Below are positions 13,456-20,781 of a stretch of 26,112 nt of DNA, one piece after another. This DNA is from a virus: the IMG/VR virus record IMGVR_UViG_3300042453_002532, positions 1 through 26,112 of that record; one strand, 5' to 3'. Position 1 is the first letter of the stretch. Each line of letters starts with the position of its first letter. The notes beneath the pieces were generated by a model that saw nothing but the letters and a program-made list of their open reading frames with translations, searched no databases and was not told the origin of the DNA. The position numbers and the translations under genes were made by a program.

Positions 13456-13655
13456 CAGCCCAGCTCCTCGCTGTAAAACGCGCTAAGGGGTCCGTAGAAG
13501 TTCTGCAGATCAGGGAAAGCTGCAAACAACGTAAGCCTGTTGGACGGATCTGCAGCCAAGCCTGCGTCAGCAAGCTTGCGCATAAAGTTGCCTCCAAACC
13601 TCTGCGCTGTAAGCAGGGTGTGGATCTGTTGCTCAGCAGTAAGTGGTAATGACAT
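13455..13655 (-). CDS. Hypothetical protein, first gene of the mini-gene array (66 aa)
   Basis: 66 aa from the ATG at 13655 (context GCCTTATGT). Sequence MSLPLTAEQQIHTLLTAQRF, then GGNFMRKLADAGLAADPSNR and a segment FAAFPDLQNFYGPLSAFYSE. It reads as a small, mostly helical soluble protein. No family recognised. It opens the run of overlapping genes and so its upstream region (13656-13706) would carry any array-specific promoter; I see no good -10/-35 pair in those 51 bp. Confidence 0.65.
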   Translation of the reverse strand: MSLPLTAEQQIHTLLTAQRFGGNFMRKLADAGLAADPSNRLTLFAAFPDLQNFYGPLSAFYSEELG

Positions 13656-13706
13656 AAGGCTTAGTAAGCGGGTGTAGGAGATCGTGAAGTAGAGAAGCGT
13701 CGCCGC

Positions 13707-14150
13707 TTAGGGAACAAACCACTTACGTTGGCCCGTTGACTCGATCCAAGCCTGGTACGCAGCGCGTGCTTTGTCAAGCACTTCCTGTTCGATCTCCCGA
13801 AGCTCGGCTTCGCCGAACTCTTCAACGAGCATAGCACGAAATTGTGCCCTGTAAATACGGTCGTATTCCGACCGCTGCAGCACCGTCGTACCGCCTTGCC
13901 GAAGGCTGTGCGCCTCGGTGGCGAACTTGAGCGCGATCCGCTTCTTGGTGCCGATCTTGTGCAGCCAGTTCTGATCCAGAGGAATGCCGCTGGAACGCTC
14001 CTTGGCCTTGGCCTCGGTCACAGCATCACTGAGCGCCGCAACAACGTCACTCAGCTCCTTATGAAATTCCATAAGTTCCAAGTCGCTAAGCTCGCGCAAC
14101 TTGTCGAACTCGACTTCGGTGGACAAAGCGTTACTAAAAAACGTAAGCAT
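13707..14150 (-). CDS. Charged helical hypothetical protein (147 aa)
   Basis: 147 aa from the ATG at 14150; an in-frame upstream start at 14186 would add 12 residues. The protein is strongly charged and helical: VEFDKLRELSDLELMEFHKE, then a KAKERSSGIPLDQNWLHKIG loop, KKRIALKFATEAHSLRQGG and a C-terminal helix EELREIEQEVLDKARAAYQA-like segment ending RKWFVP. A coiled-coil is likely in residues 12-45. No enzymatic motif is visible. It lies between the array and the AT-hook-like gene, with gaps of 51 and 76 bp, so it may be its own transcription segment. Confidence 0.68.
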   Translation of the reverse strand: MLTFFSNALSTEVEFDKLRELSDLELMEFHKELSDVVAALSDAVTEAKAKERSSGIPLDQNWLHKIGTKKRIALKFATEAHSLRQGGTTVLQRSEYDRIYRAQFRAMLVEEFGEAELREIEQEVLDKARAAYQAWIESTGQRKWFVP

Positions 14151-14226
14151 CAACAGTAAGGGGGTGTGGGTAAGGGGAGGCCGCACATCGTAAGTGGTGT
14201 GCGGCTAAACGGCGCAGTTAAGCAGC

Positions 14227-14574
14227 TCAGACGGGGCAGGCTGCTTCAGCCTTAGCTTCAGCCTTGGCCTTGGGCTTACGGCCGCGCTTGGCGTCGGTCT
14301 CGGGCGGTTTCGGACCAGCGATCAGGTAGCAGCCGGTGCCATCCGCCTTCTTGCGCACGGAAAACTTCACCGTGGTCGAGTTGGCGGTCATGGTGCCAGC
14401 CACCTGGCTGATGGTGGTGGCGCGGTAGCCGGCCTCGGCGTCGTGCGTGTCATAGGCGACCTCGATGGCCTCACCGACCTGCAGAGCGGCGAGCGCATTC
14501 CGCAGAGGGGTCGTCTTCGATGTGCGCGTGGCACGGCCCGGCAAATCCGCAGCCGACAGAACAGAGAACGTCAT
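14227..14574 (-). CDS. Hypothetical protein with basic AT-hook-like tail (115 aa)
   Basis: 115 aa from the ATG at 14574 (context CACTTATGA). Residues 1-85 look like a beta-rich globular domain (TTPLRNALAALQVGEAIEVA, ATTISQVAGTMTANSTTVKF). The C-terminus has KRGRKPKAKAEAKAEA: RGRKP is the core of an AT-hook, and the Lys/Ala repeats resemble histone H1-like tails. A minor-groove DNA-binding or nucleoid-associated role is inferred. The gene precedes an RHH-like gene in the opposite reading direction of the map, so a cluster of small DNA-binding proteins sits just downstream of the polymerase gene. Confidence 0.7.
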   Translation of the reverse strand: MTFSVLSAADLPGRATRTSKTTPLRNALAALQVGEAIEVAYDTHDAEAGYRATTISQVAGTMTANSTTVKFSVRKKADGTGCYLIAGPKPPETDAKRGRKPKAKAEAKAEAACPV

Positions 14575-14629
14575 AAGTGGTGCGTAAGACGCATGGAAAG
14601 CAGCAGCTTAAGCATGGCACAGCTCGATG

Positions 14630-14872
14630 TCAAGCCTGGAGTCTTCCCTGCACCTGATTCTGAATGCTCTTGCGTCTAAGCGCCTGGTCTTGTGCCTCGG
14701 CTAAGCCGTAGGTAGCGGTCTCGGTCGAGCGCTTGATGGCCGAGTACAGCAGCTCCCGCGCATACGCCGTGGTACGCATCCCGGCATCCTGCGCCAGCTG
14801 CTCCAACAACTCCGCCCTGTGCGGATCCAGCAGGAGCTGGTAATACCGCTTGCTGCCGTGCAACCTCGCCAT
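14630..14872 (-). CDS. Ribbon-helix-helix-like small protein (80 aa)
   Basis: 80 aa from the ATG at 14872 (context CACTTATGG); the open frame continues upstream but without a better start. The first half, GSKRYYQLLLDPHRAELLEQ then LAQDAGMRTTAYARELLYSA, follows the ribbon-helix-helix plan: one short strand with alternating residues, helix A, a turn at GMRTTAY and helix B. RHH proteins dimerise and bind DNA, often as repressors of their own operon. The rest is a charged helix (EAQDQALRRKSIQNQVQ). Fold by eye only; target sites unknown. Confidence 0.65.
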   Translation of the reverse strand: MARLHGSKRYYQLLLDPHRAELLEQLAQDAGMRTTAYARELLYSAIKRSTETATYGLAEAQDQALRRKSIQNQVQGRLQA

Positions 14873-14897
14873 AAGTGGATGTGACAATGTACTAAGC

Positions 14898-15077
14898 CTA
14901 CCACCGCGCGGCGGGATCGACATGCTTCCGCCACGCATTGCTCTGCTGCCTCCGGGCCGAACCACGCTGCTTAGCGCACCCCTTCCTTACCAACCTGGCA
15001 AACTCCAAGAACTCCGCAGCCCGCTGCAGATCCGCAACGCTCGCCTGCCGCATCTCAGCCTGTAGCCACGCAACCAT
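14898..15077 (-). CDS. Small basic hypothetical protein (59 aa)
   Basis: 59 aa from the ATG at 15077; an upstream GTG at 15098 would add seven residues. Sequence MVAWLQAEMRQASVADLQRA, a helix AEFLEFARLVRKG, then a basic tail (CAKQRGSARRQQSNAWRKH). It is basic and helical and is followed 25 bp later by the RHH-like gene, so the two may form one unit. No family recognised. The tail-region composition could also arise by chance in GC-rich DNA, hence moderate confidence. Confidence 0.5.
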   Translation of the reverse strand: MVAWLQAEMRQASVADLQRAAEFLEFARLVRKGCAKQRGSARRQQSNAWRKHVDPAARW

Positions 15078-15132
15078 AATTTCGCGTCCCGTCCGCACTA
15101 AGCCGCGCTAAGCCCCGCTACATCGCGCTACA

Positions 15133-15164
15133 GGCTAAGCAGCGCTGTACGCCGCCGCTTAGCC
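15133..15164. repeat. 8-bp inverted repeat GGCTAAGC / GCTTAGCC after DNA polymerase gene
   Basis: GGCTAAGC at 15133-15140 and GCTTAGCC at 15157-15164, separated by 16 bp. It lies just beyond the stop of the leftward polymerase gene (15177) and could form a hairpin in that transcript, though no T-run follows. The interval 15099-15176 is otherwise non-coding and dense in GCTAAGC words. Confidence 0.6.
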
Positions 15165-15176
15165 CGCCGCCCCACC

Positions 15177-17045
15177 CTACTTAGCGTCGGCCCAGGTTTT
15201 GCCGTAATTGGCCTCGGCCAGCGCCGGGATTTCACCCAGCCATAAGCTCTCTGCGCTCTCCATGCACTCCTGCAGTATTCCCATCCACTTGGTTTCCTCC
15301 CCTTCCTTGACCAGCAGCAGAATTTCGTCGTGAATAACAGCGGCTAAGCGGGCCTCAGCTTCGCTGGCACGGCTTAGTGCGGGCCACAGCTTGCCCAACG
15401 CACACTTCAAAATCGCCGCACCACTCCCCTGCACCGGCGTATTACACCTGACAGTAACCCTATTCATATCCCCAGGCAAATAACGCCGCATCCCACTAAG
15501 CGGAATGCGAGTCTCAGCCCACTTGTTCCCGCTCGACTCGTAACTAAGCTGCGCGTTTCGTTTTTGCCACTCGTTAACACCCATGTAAGTGCTGTGGAAC
15601 GTATCCCTAATCTGCTGCGCCTCTTCAAGCGTCATCGTAATACCCATAGCACCGGCATAATCCCTAAGACCACTCGCACCCGCGCCATACAGCAAACCGA
15701 AATTTGCAGACTTAGCCACCTGCCTACGTTGTTTCATCTCCTTAGCATCCTCAACCGGCTCGCCATAAATCGCCTCAGCGGTAATGGTGTGCAAGTCCTT
15801 ATCTGCCTGGAACGCCGCAATCATCGTTGCATCCTCGGCAACCGCTGCGGCCAAACGCAGCTCCATTTGCCCGAAGTCAGCGCACACGAAGTTCCAACCG
15901 TCCGGCGCCTCAGCCGCAAGCCTAAACGAATTATCACGCGGAACTTGCTGTAAGTTTGGCTTAACGCAACTCATGCGTCCAGTTTCTGCACCCAACTGCA
16001 TATAACCAGAACGAATAAAGCCATCGTCTTGCTGATGCTCTAACAACGAACTTACCATCTGCCTACGCTTCTCGGCACGCTTCCACAACAAGTAAGTCTG
16101 GACAACAGCGTGGTCCGCTGCATACGAACGAAGCGACTTCCGTGACGCACTCGGTTTACCGTCCAGCAACGGAACAGTCCCAAGAAGCGTTGTAAATTTC
16201 GCAATAAGCTGCTTTGGCGAATTTAGGTTGAATCCCGGTGGCTTCTTCGTCCCAAGCCGTACAGCGCCTTCTGCCCTGGCCCGTAGGTTGAAACTTCCGT
16301 CCTCGTCGCGGGGCAACTTTTCCGACTCCGGCAGCGCCGCATCCAAATCCTCGACGAACTTCTTGCCGTACATCTCAATGTCGCGCTCCAGCGATTCCTG
16401 CACCTCGACAAGTTTCTGCCTGTTGAACGGGAGCCCGGTGCGCTGCATCTGCGCCATGGCCGGCAAGCACTTGCACTCCAGCCCGAACGCCGTCGTGAGT
16501 CGTGCCACCGCCAACCGTTCCTGCAGCACCAGATCGAGATCGAGCAGCGCCTGCACGTCCGCTGCCGCGTAGGCCAGCTGCTCCCTGCTCAGGACTGGTG
16601 CGCTCCAGTCGCTCGCCTGCAGCTCCTTGCTGAGCGTGCGCTCCAAGTAACGCTCCACCACAAATCCCAAGCCATGCTTGAGATTCGGAACGCCATTGGT
16701 AAGCAGCTTAGATGCCAACATTGTGCAGTAAGTCACGCCGTTGGGAATAATGCCGTGCTCCTGCAACCAGCCCAGGTCAAACACCGCATTGTGCGCGATG
16801 TAAGTGCGCGGTGTAGCAAAAAAGTCCCTTACTTGCTGCCACCCCTTCTCATCCAGCTCCCAGCAGTCAATAACAACAATGGCGCGGTCGCGGGCACCGA
16901 TCTGCAGCAGCCGCAACCCACCAACAACCGGCTGTAGCCCAGTGGTCTCTGAGTCAAACGCCACCGTCACCGACGCGGCAACCTTCCACAGATGCTCAAC
17001 ACCAAACAGCACAGGCGGCATAGCCGACGCAACAGGCTCAGACAT
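15177..17045 (-). CDS. polA: Family A DNA polymerase with 3'-5' exonuclease
   Basis: 622 aa. Exonuclease domain, residues 20-180: FDSETTGL (Asp31, Glu33), HNAVFDLGWL (Asp90) and YAAADV (Tyr159, Asp163), all catalytic residues present. Polymerase domain, about 190-622: ETGRMSCVKPNLQQVP, motif A CADFGQMELRLAA (Asp390), motif B RRQVAKSANFGLLYG (Arg441, Lys445, Phe449) and motif C IHDEILLLV (Asp573, Glu574). No 5'-3' exonuclease domain, as usual in phage Pol A. Phe449 matches E. coli Phe762, the residue that discriminates against dideoxynucleotides. It would be the phage replicase, working with the primase-helicase encoded just upstream. The stop lies in a TAAG context. Length is typical of phage Pol I-like enzymes. 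Confidence 0.95.
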   Translation of the reverse strand: MSEPVASAMPPVLFGVEHLWKVAASVTVAFDSETTGLQPVVGGLRLLQIGARDRAIVVIDCWELDEKGWQQVRDFFATPRTYIAHNAVFDLGWLQEHGIIPNGVTYCTMLASKLLTNGVPNLKHGLGFVVERYLERTLSKELQASDWSAPVLSREQLAYAAADVQALLDLDLVLQERLAVARLTTAFGLECKCLPAMAQMQRTGLPFNRQKLVEVQESLERDIEMYGKKFVEDLDAALPESEKLPRDEDGSFNLRARAEGAVRLGTKKPPGFNLNSPKQLIAKFTTLLGTVPLLDGKPSASRKSLRSYAADHAVVQTYLLWKRAEKRRQMVSSLLEHQQDDGFIRSGYMQLGAETGRMSCVKPNLQQVPRDNSFRLAAEAPDGWNFVCADFGQMELRLAAAVAEDATMIAAFQADKDLHTITAEAIYGEPVEDAKEMKQRRQVAKSANFGLLYGAGASGLRDYAGAMGITMTLEEAQQIRDTFHSTYMGVNEWQKRNAQLSYESSGNKWAETRIPLSGMRRYLPGDMNRVTVRCNTPVQGSGAAILKCALGKLWPALSRASEAEARLAAVIHDEILLLVKEGEETKWMGILQECMESAESLWLGEIPALAEANYGKTWADAK

Positions 17046-17127
17046 AGATCCAAAGCGATAAAGAGACGCCCCAGCCTAAGCTTGGAGCGCCCCTTACCGT
17101 AGCACACCGTAAGCGGTGGCGCCACGC

Positions 17128-17310
17128 TCACACGCTCGGCGGCTTACCCGGCCTACCGCTGGTCCGTGGCGTCGATCCAGGCGGCTTGGCGGCCTCGCGC
17201 CAGCCGCGGGGCGGCTCCGGCATCCACGCCGCCAACTGCACAAGGAACGCCGTCAGCCGCTCCTCGTCCTGCTTGGCCTTGCGCAGCGCCTTGCTCACGT
17301 TGAGTCCCAT
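17128..17310 (-). CDS. Small hypothetical protein between primase-helicase and polymerase
   Basis: 60 aa from the ATG at 17310. A GTG at 17343 would give 71 aa and a GTGA overlap with the primase-helicase stop, which is also attractive. Sequence MGLNVSKALRKAKQDEERLT, then AFLVQLAAWMPEPPRGWREA and a Pro/Gly/Ser-rich basic end (GSTPRTSGRPGKPP). An N-terminal helix followed by a disordered tail. No family recognised; position suggests a replication accessory factor, as inference only. It ends 82 bp before the polymerase start. Confidence 0.55.
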   Translation of the reverse strand: MGLNVSKALRKAKQDEERLTAFLVQLAAWMPEPPRGWREAAKPPGSTPRTSGRPGKPPSV

Positions 17311-17339
17311 GAGTCTCGCCCCCGTGGGGGTAGCGCCGC

Positions 17340-19847
17340 TCACTTCCACAGCTCCTCCGCCTCCCGCCGCAGACGCTCCAGCTCCTCGACGCTCCGCTCA
17401 GCGGGCTCAGCGAGCCTCGCGCGTATAGTTCCCGTATCTGTCCCATCAGGGTTACTTCGCTTGCGCTGCAACGGTTTTGCAATGGGACACCCTTCCTCTT
17501 TTTCGGGAAGTGTCCCATCTGTCGTACCAGCACCGCTCACGTTTTCCACAACCACGCCCTCACCTGTGGAAAACTCCTCATCGCTAATGGGACACACCCC
17601 CTCGTTTTCACCCCCCTGTCCCATTGCAGAATCCGCTCCAGCAGAAGGGTTTTGCCCTATGAGACACGTTCTACCTACTTCTACGCGCGAGGAACTTAAA
17701 ACCGCCTGGTAATGGTGGAGCGCCTTACCCCCCTTATCAGCCTGAGTCTTATCTGCGACACAGATGAGACCGCGCTTCTCCAAGCGCTGCAGCGCCTTCC
17801 TGATCGCTGTGACCCTGCCGCCAACGATCGGATCGGCGTTCAGCTCTGCCCTGGTACGCGCTTCGGGGTAGATCACGCGCAACCGCGCCAGCACGCGGTC
17901 GGTGATGGCGCTGGGGCCTGTTTCCGCTGGATCGACCTCTGGCACGTAGTCGCTGAGGGTGAAGGTCAGGTCGTCCTCCAGCTTCAGCAGCAGCCCTGTG
18001 CCCCCACGACCGCTCCGCGACTTCTCGATGGCTATGAGACGCGCATTCGCCCCAACGGCCTCTTGTTGGCGCTCTGAGGGCCGTTTCAGCGCCCACACCT
18101 CGTCCACAGCATCCCTAATTGCCGAAGTCCCCCTAAAACCGCCCTGCTTATTCGCGTGATGAATAATTACGATGGTTGCTGCCGGAAACAACACACCATT
18201 ATTACGTGTAAGCCAATACAACGGCGTAGCAAAATCACTCTTGTTCTCATCGAACGCCTTACCACCACTACACCCAATAAGCGAATCAATAACCACAAGG
18301 CTTGGACGTAGCTCCTCCATAAGGCTTATGAACTGGGCGTAGCGCTGGAGCGCCCAGTCGGTGCGGATCGTGACCGGCGCATGAGCGGGCATCTCGACCT
18401 CCTGGAGCTGCTCTTGGAGCTGCACCAGCGGCTGGTCGCCGTTCAGCAGCAGCACAGGCCCCTGCTGGACCGGCACATGCTTCCCGCGAACGACGAACGG
18501 CAGCCCCATCGCCACATGCTTCGCCAGCGTCCACGCCGACATCGACTTACCATCCCCACCAGCCCCATAGATGAGTACAACAGACGGACTAGGCAGCAGA
18601 TCAGGAATGAGGTACTTACGCTCAAACTCCTGCTCCATAAGTTGTGCGATCGACATGGTGTCTGTCTGACCCTCGTACTGGATCTGATCAACCAGCAACC
18701 GCTCCAACGCCTCCTTATCCCTATACCCCGACTCCACCGCCAGCGCGTGCATCTTGTAATTCAGTTCCGCCGGATTATCAATCTGCAACACCTCCTTAGC
18801 CCGCCTAATTACTTCGGCGAAGTCGAGTACGACATGGCGGTAAGCCTGAGCCTGTGTGCTCTCGACCTCCTCAAGCGTTGCCCTGCTGGAGTCCTGAAAT
18901 CGCAACCTCCCTGGGTCGTACTCGTCCGCCAGCTTCACCAGGCTGCCCAGCCCCAGGTTCCCCGGCTTCCCGACCCGCTCCACAAGGCGCGGCCACTTCT
19001 CCTCGCACGGGTTCCCCTTCGTCCAGTCGTCTTCAAACGCCGGATCCTGCTCGCTCCATGCCGTCCACAGCGCCAAGCCCATCTCAGTGGGCAGCGCCTC
19101 AGCCACCATCGCGCCGATCTGCCACCACTGATCCTCACTCCCCCTGCCCAGGTGGGGCATGACCTGCAGGCAGTCGTGAACGATCTCTGCAACCTCATCG
19201 CTGGTCCGACCCGAGAAGTCCAGGCCGCGGCGATTCTTCACCAGGCCCTGCACCGGCGCATCCGCCTGCTTCCGCGCCCGCATCTCAGCGAGCAACCACT
19301 CCGGCGCATCGGGAATTGCATCAAAGCTCCCCGAAACAAGCTTGTAGTGCCCCGGCTTGGCCTTAGCGTCCCTCGACCCCGGATAAGCACCGGCAATTAC
19401 GCCCTGCATCCCCCATAAGATTTCGTAGCCGCTGTTTCCTTGGCTAAGTGTCATACCGCGCACTAAGGCGCGTTGGTCGGCTGGCACGCGAAAAACGAAC
19501 TTGGCCGCATTCGGCTTTGTGCTGCGGACTTGCGGAGCATCGGCAATGGACTCGCCCCACTTCTTAAGCAGCGCAGCAAGATTCGCATCAACATCCAGAA
19601 TTACGATGCCGTCGCTGCGGATGCCGGTGAACAGGCCCACGGCCTGGAACGTCTCGGGCTTCTGCTCCAGCAGCAACGCCACATCCTCCGGGTTGAACCG
19701 GCGGTGGTGGGACGCCTCATGTGGCGCCTTCCCCTGGCTCTCCGATTCGTGCTTCCCGAACTTGACCCCTTTGGCGTAGATGGGGGCGTAAGCGGGGCCT
19801 ACAGGCAGTGTTCGCACGAAGCGAATCAGCCCTTGGTGCGTGTTCAT
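17340..19847 (-). CDS. Primase-helicase: PrimPol domain plus RepA/RecA-type ATPase
   Basis: 835 aa. Residues 1-190 resemble the bifunctional primase/polymerase (PrimPol) domain, with IVILDVDANL (Asp85, Asp87) as the metal-binding pair and a conserved HYKLVSGSFDAIPDAPEWLL end. Residues 215-310 look like a PriCT-type linker (WWQIGAMVAEALPTE, LALWTAWSEQDPAFE). Residues 415-600 are a RecA-fold, RepA-like (AAA_25) helicase: Walker A YGAGGDGKSMSAW (428-435), Walker B SLVVIDSLIG (Asp521), HHANKQGGFRGTSAIRDAVD. A winged-helix-like segment (about 650-720) and a low-complexity tail follow. It would prime and unwind phage DNA for the Pol A enzyme. It is the first leftward gene after the divergent region and starts CGCATGAAC without a clear ribosome-binding site. 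Confidence 0.88.
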   Translation of the reverse strand: MNTHQGLIRFVRTLPVGPAYAPIYAKGVKFGKHESESQGKAPHEASHHRRFNPEDVALLLEQKPETFQAVGLFTGIRSDGIVILDVDANLAALLKKWGESIADAPQVRSTKPNAAKFVFRVPADQRALVRGMTLSQGNSGYEILWGMQGVIAGAYPGSRDAKAKPGHYKLVSGSFDAIPDAPEWLLAEMRARKQADAPVQGLVKNRRGLDFSGRTSDEVAEIVHDCLQVMPHLGRGSEDQWWQIGAMVAEALPTEMGLALWTAWSEQDPAFEDDWTKGNPCEEKWPRLVERVGKPGNLGLGSLVKLADEYDPGRLRFQDSSRATLEEVESTQAQAYRHVVLDFAEVIRRAKEVLQIDNPAELNYKMHALAVESGYRDKEALERLLVDQIQYEGQTDTMSIAQLMEQEFERKYLIPDLLPSPSVVLIYGAGGDGKSMSAWTLAKHVAMGLPFVVRGKHVPVQQGPVLLLNGDQPLVQLQEQLQEVEMPAHAPVTIRTDWALQRYAQFISLMEELRPSLVVIDSLIGCSGGKAFDENKSDFATPLYWLTRNNGVLFPAATIVIIHHANKQGGFRGTSAIRDAVDEVWALKRPSERQQEAVGANARLIAIEKSRSGRGGTGLLLKLEDDLTFTLSDYVPEVDPAETGPSAITDRVLARLRVIYPEARTRAELNADPIVGGRVTAIRKALQRLEKRGLICVADKTQADKGGKALHHYQAVLSSSRVEVGRTCLIGQNPSAGADSAMGQGGENEGVCPISDEEFSTGEGVVVENVSGAGTTDGTLPEKEEGCPIAKPLQRKRSNPDGTDTGTIRARLAEPAERSVEELERLRREAEELWK

Positions 19848-19878
19848 GCGCTACAATCCTATGCGTGAAGAGGCATCG

Positions 19879-19913
19879 CGCCCCTCAACAGCCCAGCTGT
19901 GAGGGGCGTTTTT
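19879..19913 (+). terminator. Strong hairpin with T-run in the divergent region (leader terminator or attenuator)
   Basis: An 8-bp GC-rich stem (CGCCCCTC at 19879-19886 with GAGGGGCG at 19901-19908), one bulged A, then a 5-bp stem ACAGC/GCTGT and a CCA loop, followed by TTTTT (19909-19913). It reads as an intrinsic terminator for rightward transcription. No rightward gene ends here, so it may block read-through, attenuate the right operon or end a short transcript. A TACAAT box lies just upstream at 19852-19857 without a good -35. Confidence 0.75.
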
Positions 19914-19914
19914 C

Positions 19915-19943
19915 ACTGTAAGCCCTTGGCCTTGAAAGCGCAA
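19915..19943 (-). promoter_or_regulatory. Candidate leftward promoter for the replication arm
   Basis: On the minus strand, TTGCGC (19938-19943) and TACAGT (19915-19920) are separated by exactly 17 bp and point toward the primase-helicase gene. Matches to consensus are 3/6 and 4/6, so the site is weak by sequence; the ideal spacing and its place upstream of an 11-kb leftward gene run support it. Its transcript would begin with the hairpin at 19879-19908. Confidence 0.3.
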
Positions 19944-20044
19944 CGATGTACTACGCCATGGGTTGCTGGCCGTGCTAAGCTGCGTGAGCACTCGGCACCG
20001 CCCCTCTGGGCACCGCCTCCTGCATCCACACCCCACAACCTCTT

Positions 20045-20623
20045 ATGGGACTCCTTTCCAAGACCGCCCAAGCCGCCGTCGCTGGCGGTGGCGCCTACCT
20101 GAACCCCGGCAAGATTGCCGCGGGCTCGGCCGTCCGCTTCTGCCTGCTCAGCGAAGAGCCGCTTGAGTTCTACGAGTGCTGGGGCGAAGGCTCTGACGGC
20201 AAGGCCAAACCCTTCCGCTTCGACTCCGAGCCCAGCCCCGACGACATCGCGCTGGCCATGGGCGACTTCAAGCGCCGCATGAACCGCGAGGGCAACGGCT
20301 TTGAGGCTGTCAAGTTCTGTCTCGCTATCCCCTGCTACAACTTTGAGGCAGCTCAGGTGCAAGTCCTGCAGCTCAGCCAGAAGTCGATCATCCGCGAACT
20401 CGACGCGGTAAGCCAGATGGAGGACTACTCCGACATCCTGGCCATCGACTTCCTGCTCGGCAAGGAAGGCAGCGGCCTGAACACCGAGTACAAGCTCACC
20501 CCGGTCCCCCGCAAGAAGGGTGCCGACAAGGCCATCGCCGAAGCCTGGGAAGAGACCCGCTCCGCCGGCTTCGACCTGAGCAGGCTGCTGGAAGGTGCCG
20601 ACCCCTTCAAGCCCGCCGAATAA
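20045..20623 (+). CDS. Putative phage single-stranded DNA-binding protein
   Basis: 192 aa from the ATG at 20045 (context CTCTTATGG). The middle has aromatic, beta-rich segments (VRFCLLSEEPLEFYECWGEG, KPFRF, NGFEAVKFCLAIPCYNFE) and then SDILAIDFLLGKEGSGLNTE and YKLTPVPRKK. A core followed by x-REG-x-GLNT-x-Y-x-x-TP resembles what I recall of phage ssDNA-binding proteins of the gp32-like kind, and the C-terminus has an acidic helix ending DPFKPAE. The next gene encodes a PD-(D/E)XK exonuclease, and SSB plus exonuclease is a common phage recombination pair. A strong terminator follows at 20714-20746. The stop is TAAGCTGCG. Identity is tentative; a structural comparison would settle it. Confidence 0.5.
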   Translation: MGLLSKTAQAAVAGGGAYLNPGKIAAGSAVRFCLLSEEPLEFYECWGEGSDGKAKPFRFDSEPSPDDIALAMGDFKRRMNREGNGFEAVKFCLAIPCYNFEAAQVQVLQLSQKSIIRELDAVSQMEDYSDILAIDFLLGKEGSGLNTEYKLTPVPRKKGADKAIAEAWEETRSAGFDLSRLLEGADPFKPAE

Positions 20624-20637
20624 GCTGCGGCACCGCC

Positions 20638-20692
20638 AAGCGTAAGCTGCTGCACACATAAGCTGATGTGCGGTAGCTTCACCCTTACGCTT
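20638..20692. repeat. 9-bp inverted repeat AAGCGTAAG / CTTACGCTT enclosing a smaller hairpin
   Basis: AAGCGTAAG at 20638-20646 and CTTACGCTT at 20684-20692 are exact reverse complements. Inside them CACAT and ATGTG (about 20656-20660 and 20667-20671) can form a second stem. It lies in the 3' region of the SSB-like gene, before the intrinsic terminator, and both arms contain the TAAG/CTTA word. I could not fold it into a tRNA. Confidence 0.6.
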
Positions 20693-20713
20693 AGTTGGGT
20701 ATGAGTACGCACG

Positions 20714-20746
20714 AGGAGTAAGTGTTGCACCACTTACTCCTTTTTT
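20714..20746 (+). terminator. Intrinsic terminator after the SSB-like gene
   Basis: A perfect 10-bp stem, GGAGTAAGTG (20715-20724) with CACTTACTCC (20731-20740), a 6-base loop TTGCAC and a run of six T (20741-20746). This is a textbook rho-independent terminator for rightward transcription. It separates the SSB-like gene from the exonuclease gene, whose start must lie beyond it. Confidence 0.85.
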
Positions 20747-20781
20747 GTGTAAGCTGTTACAGCTACGTTGCGTTGCTGTCG

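Noticed and set aside
18381-19418. 345-codon rightward ORF inside the primase-helicase gene
   Set aside because: Antisense to a gene with clear Walker and PrimPol motifs; composition (Leu, Arg, His, Pro) is that of a complementary-strand shadow.
19833-19857. Rightward promoter TTGGTG ... TACAAT
   Set aside because: The spacer is only 13 bp, too short for a sigma-70 type promoter; kept only as an isolated -10-like box.
20624-20713. tRNA or structured RNA gene
   Set aside because: Nested inverted repeats give a cloverleaf-like impression, but there is no T-loop GTTCRA, no anticodon arm of proper length and no 3' acceptor pairing.
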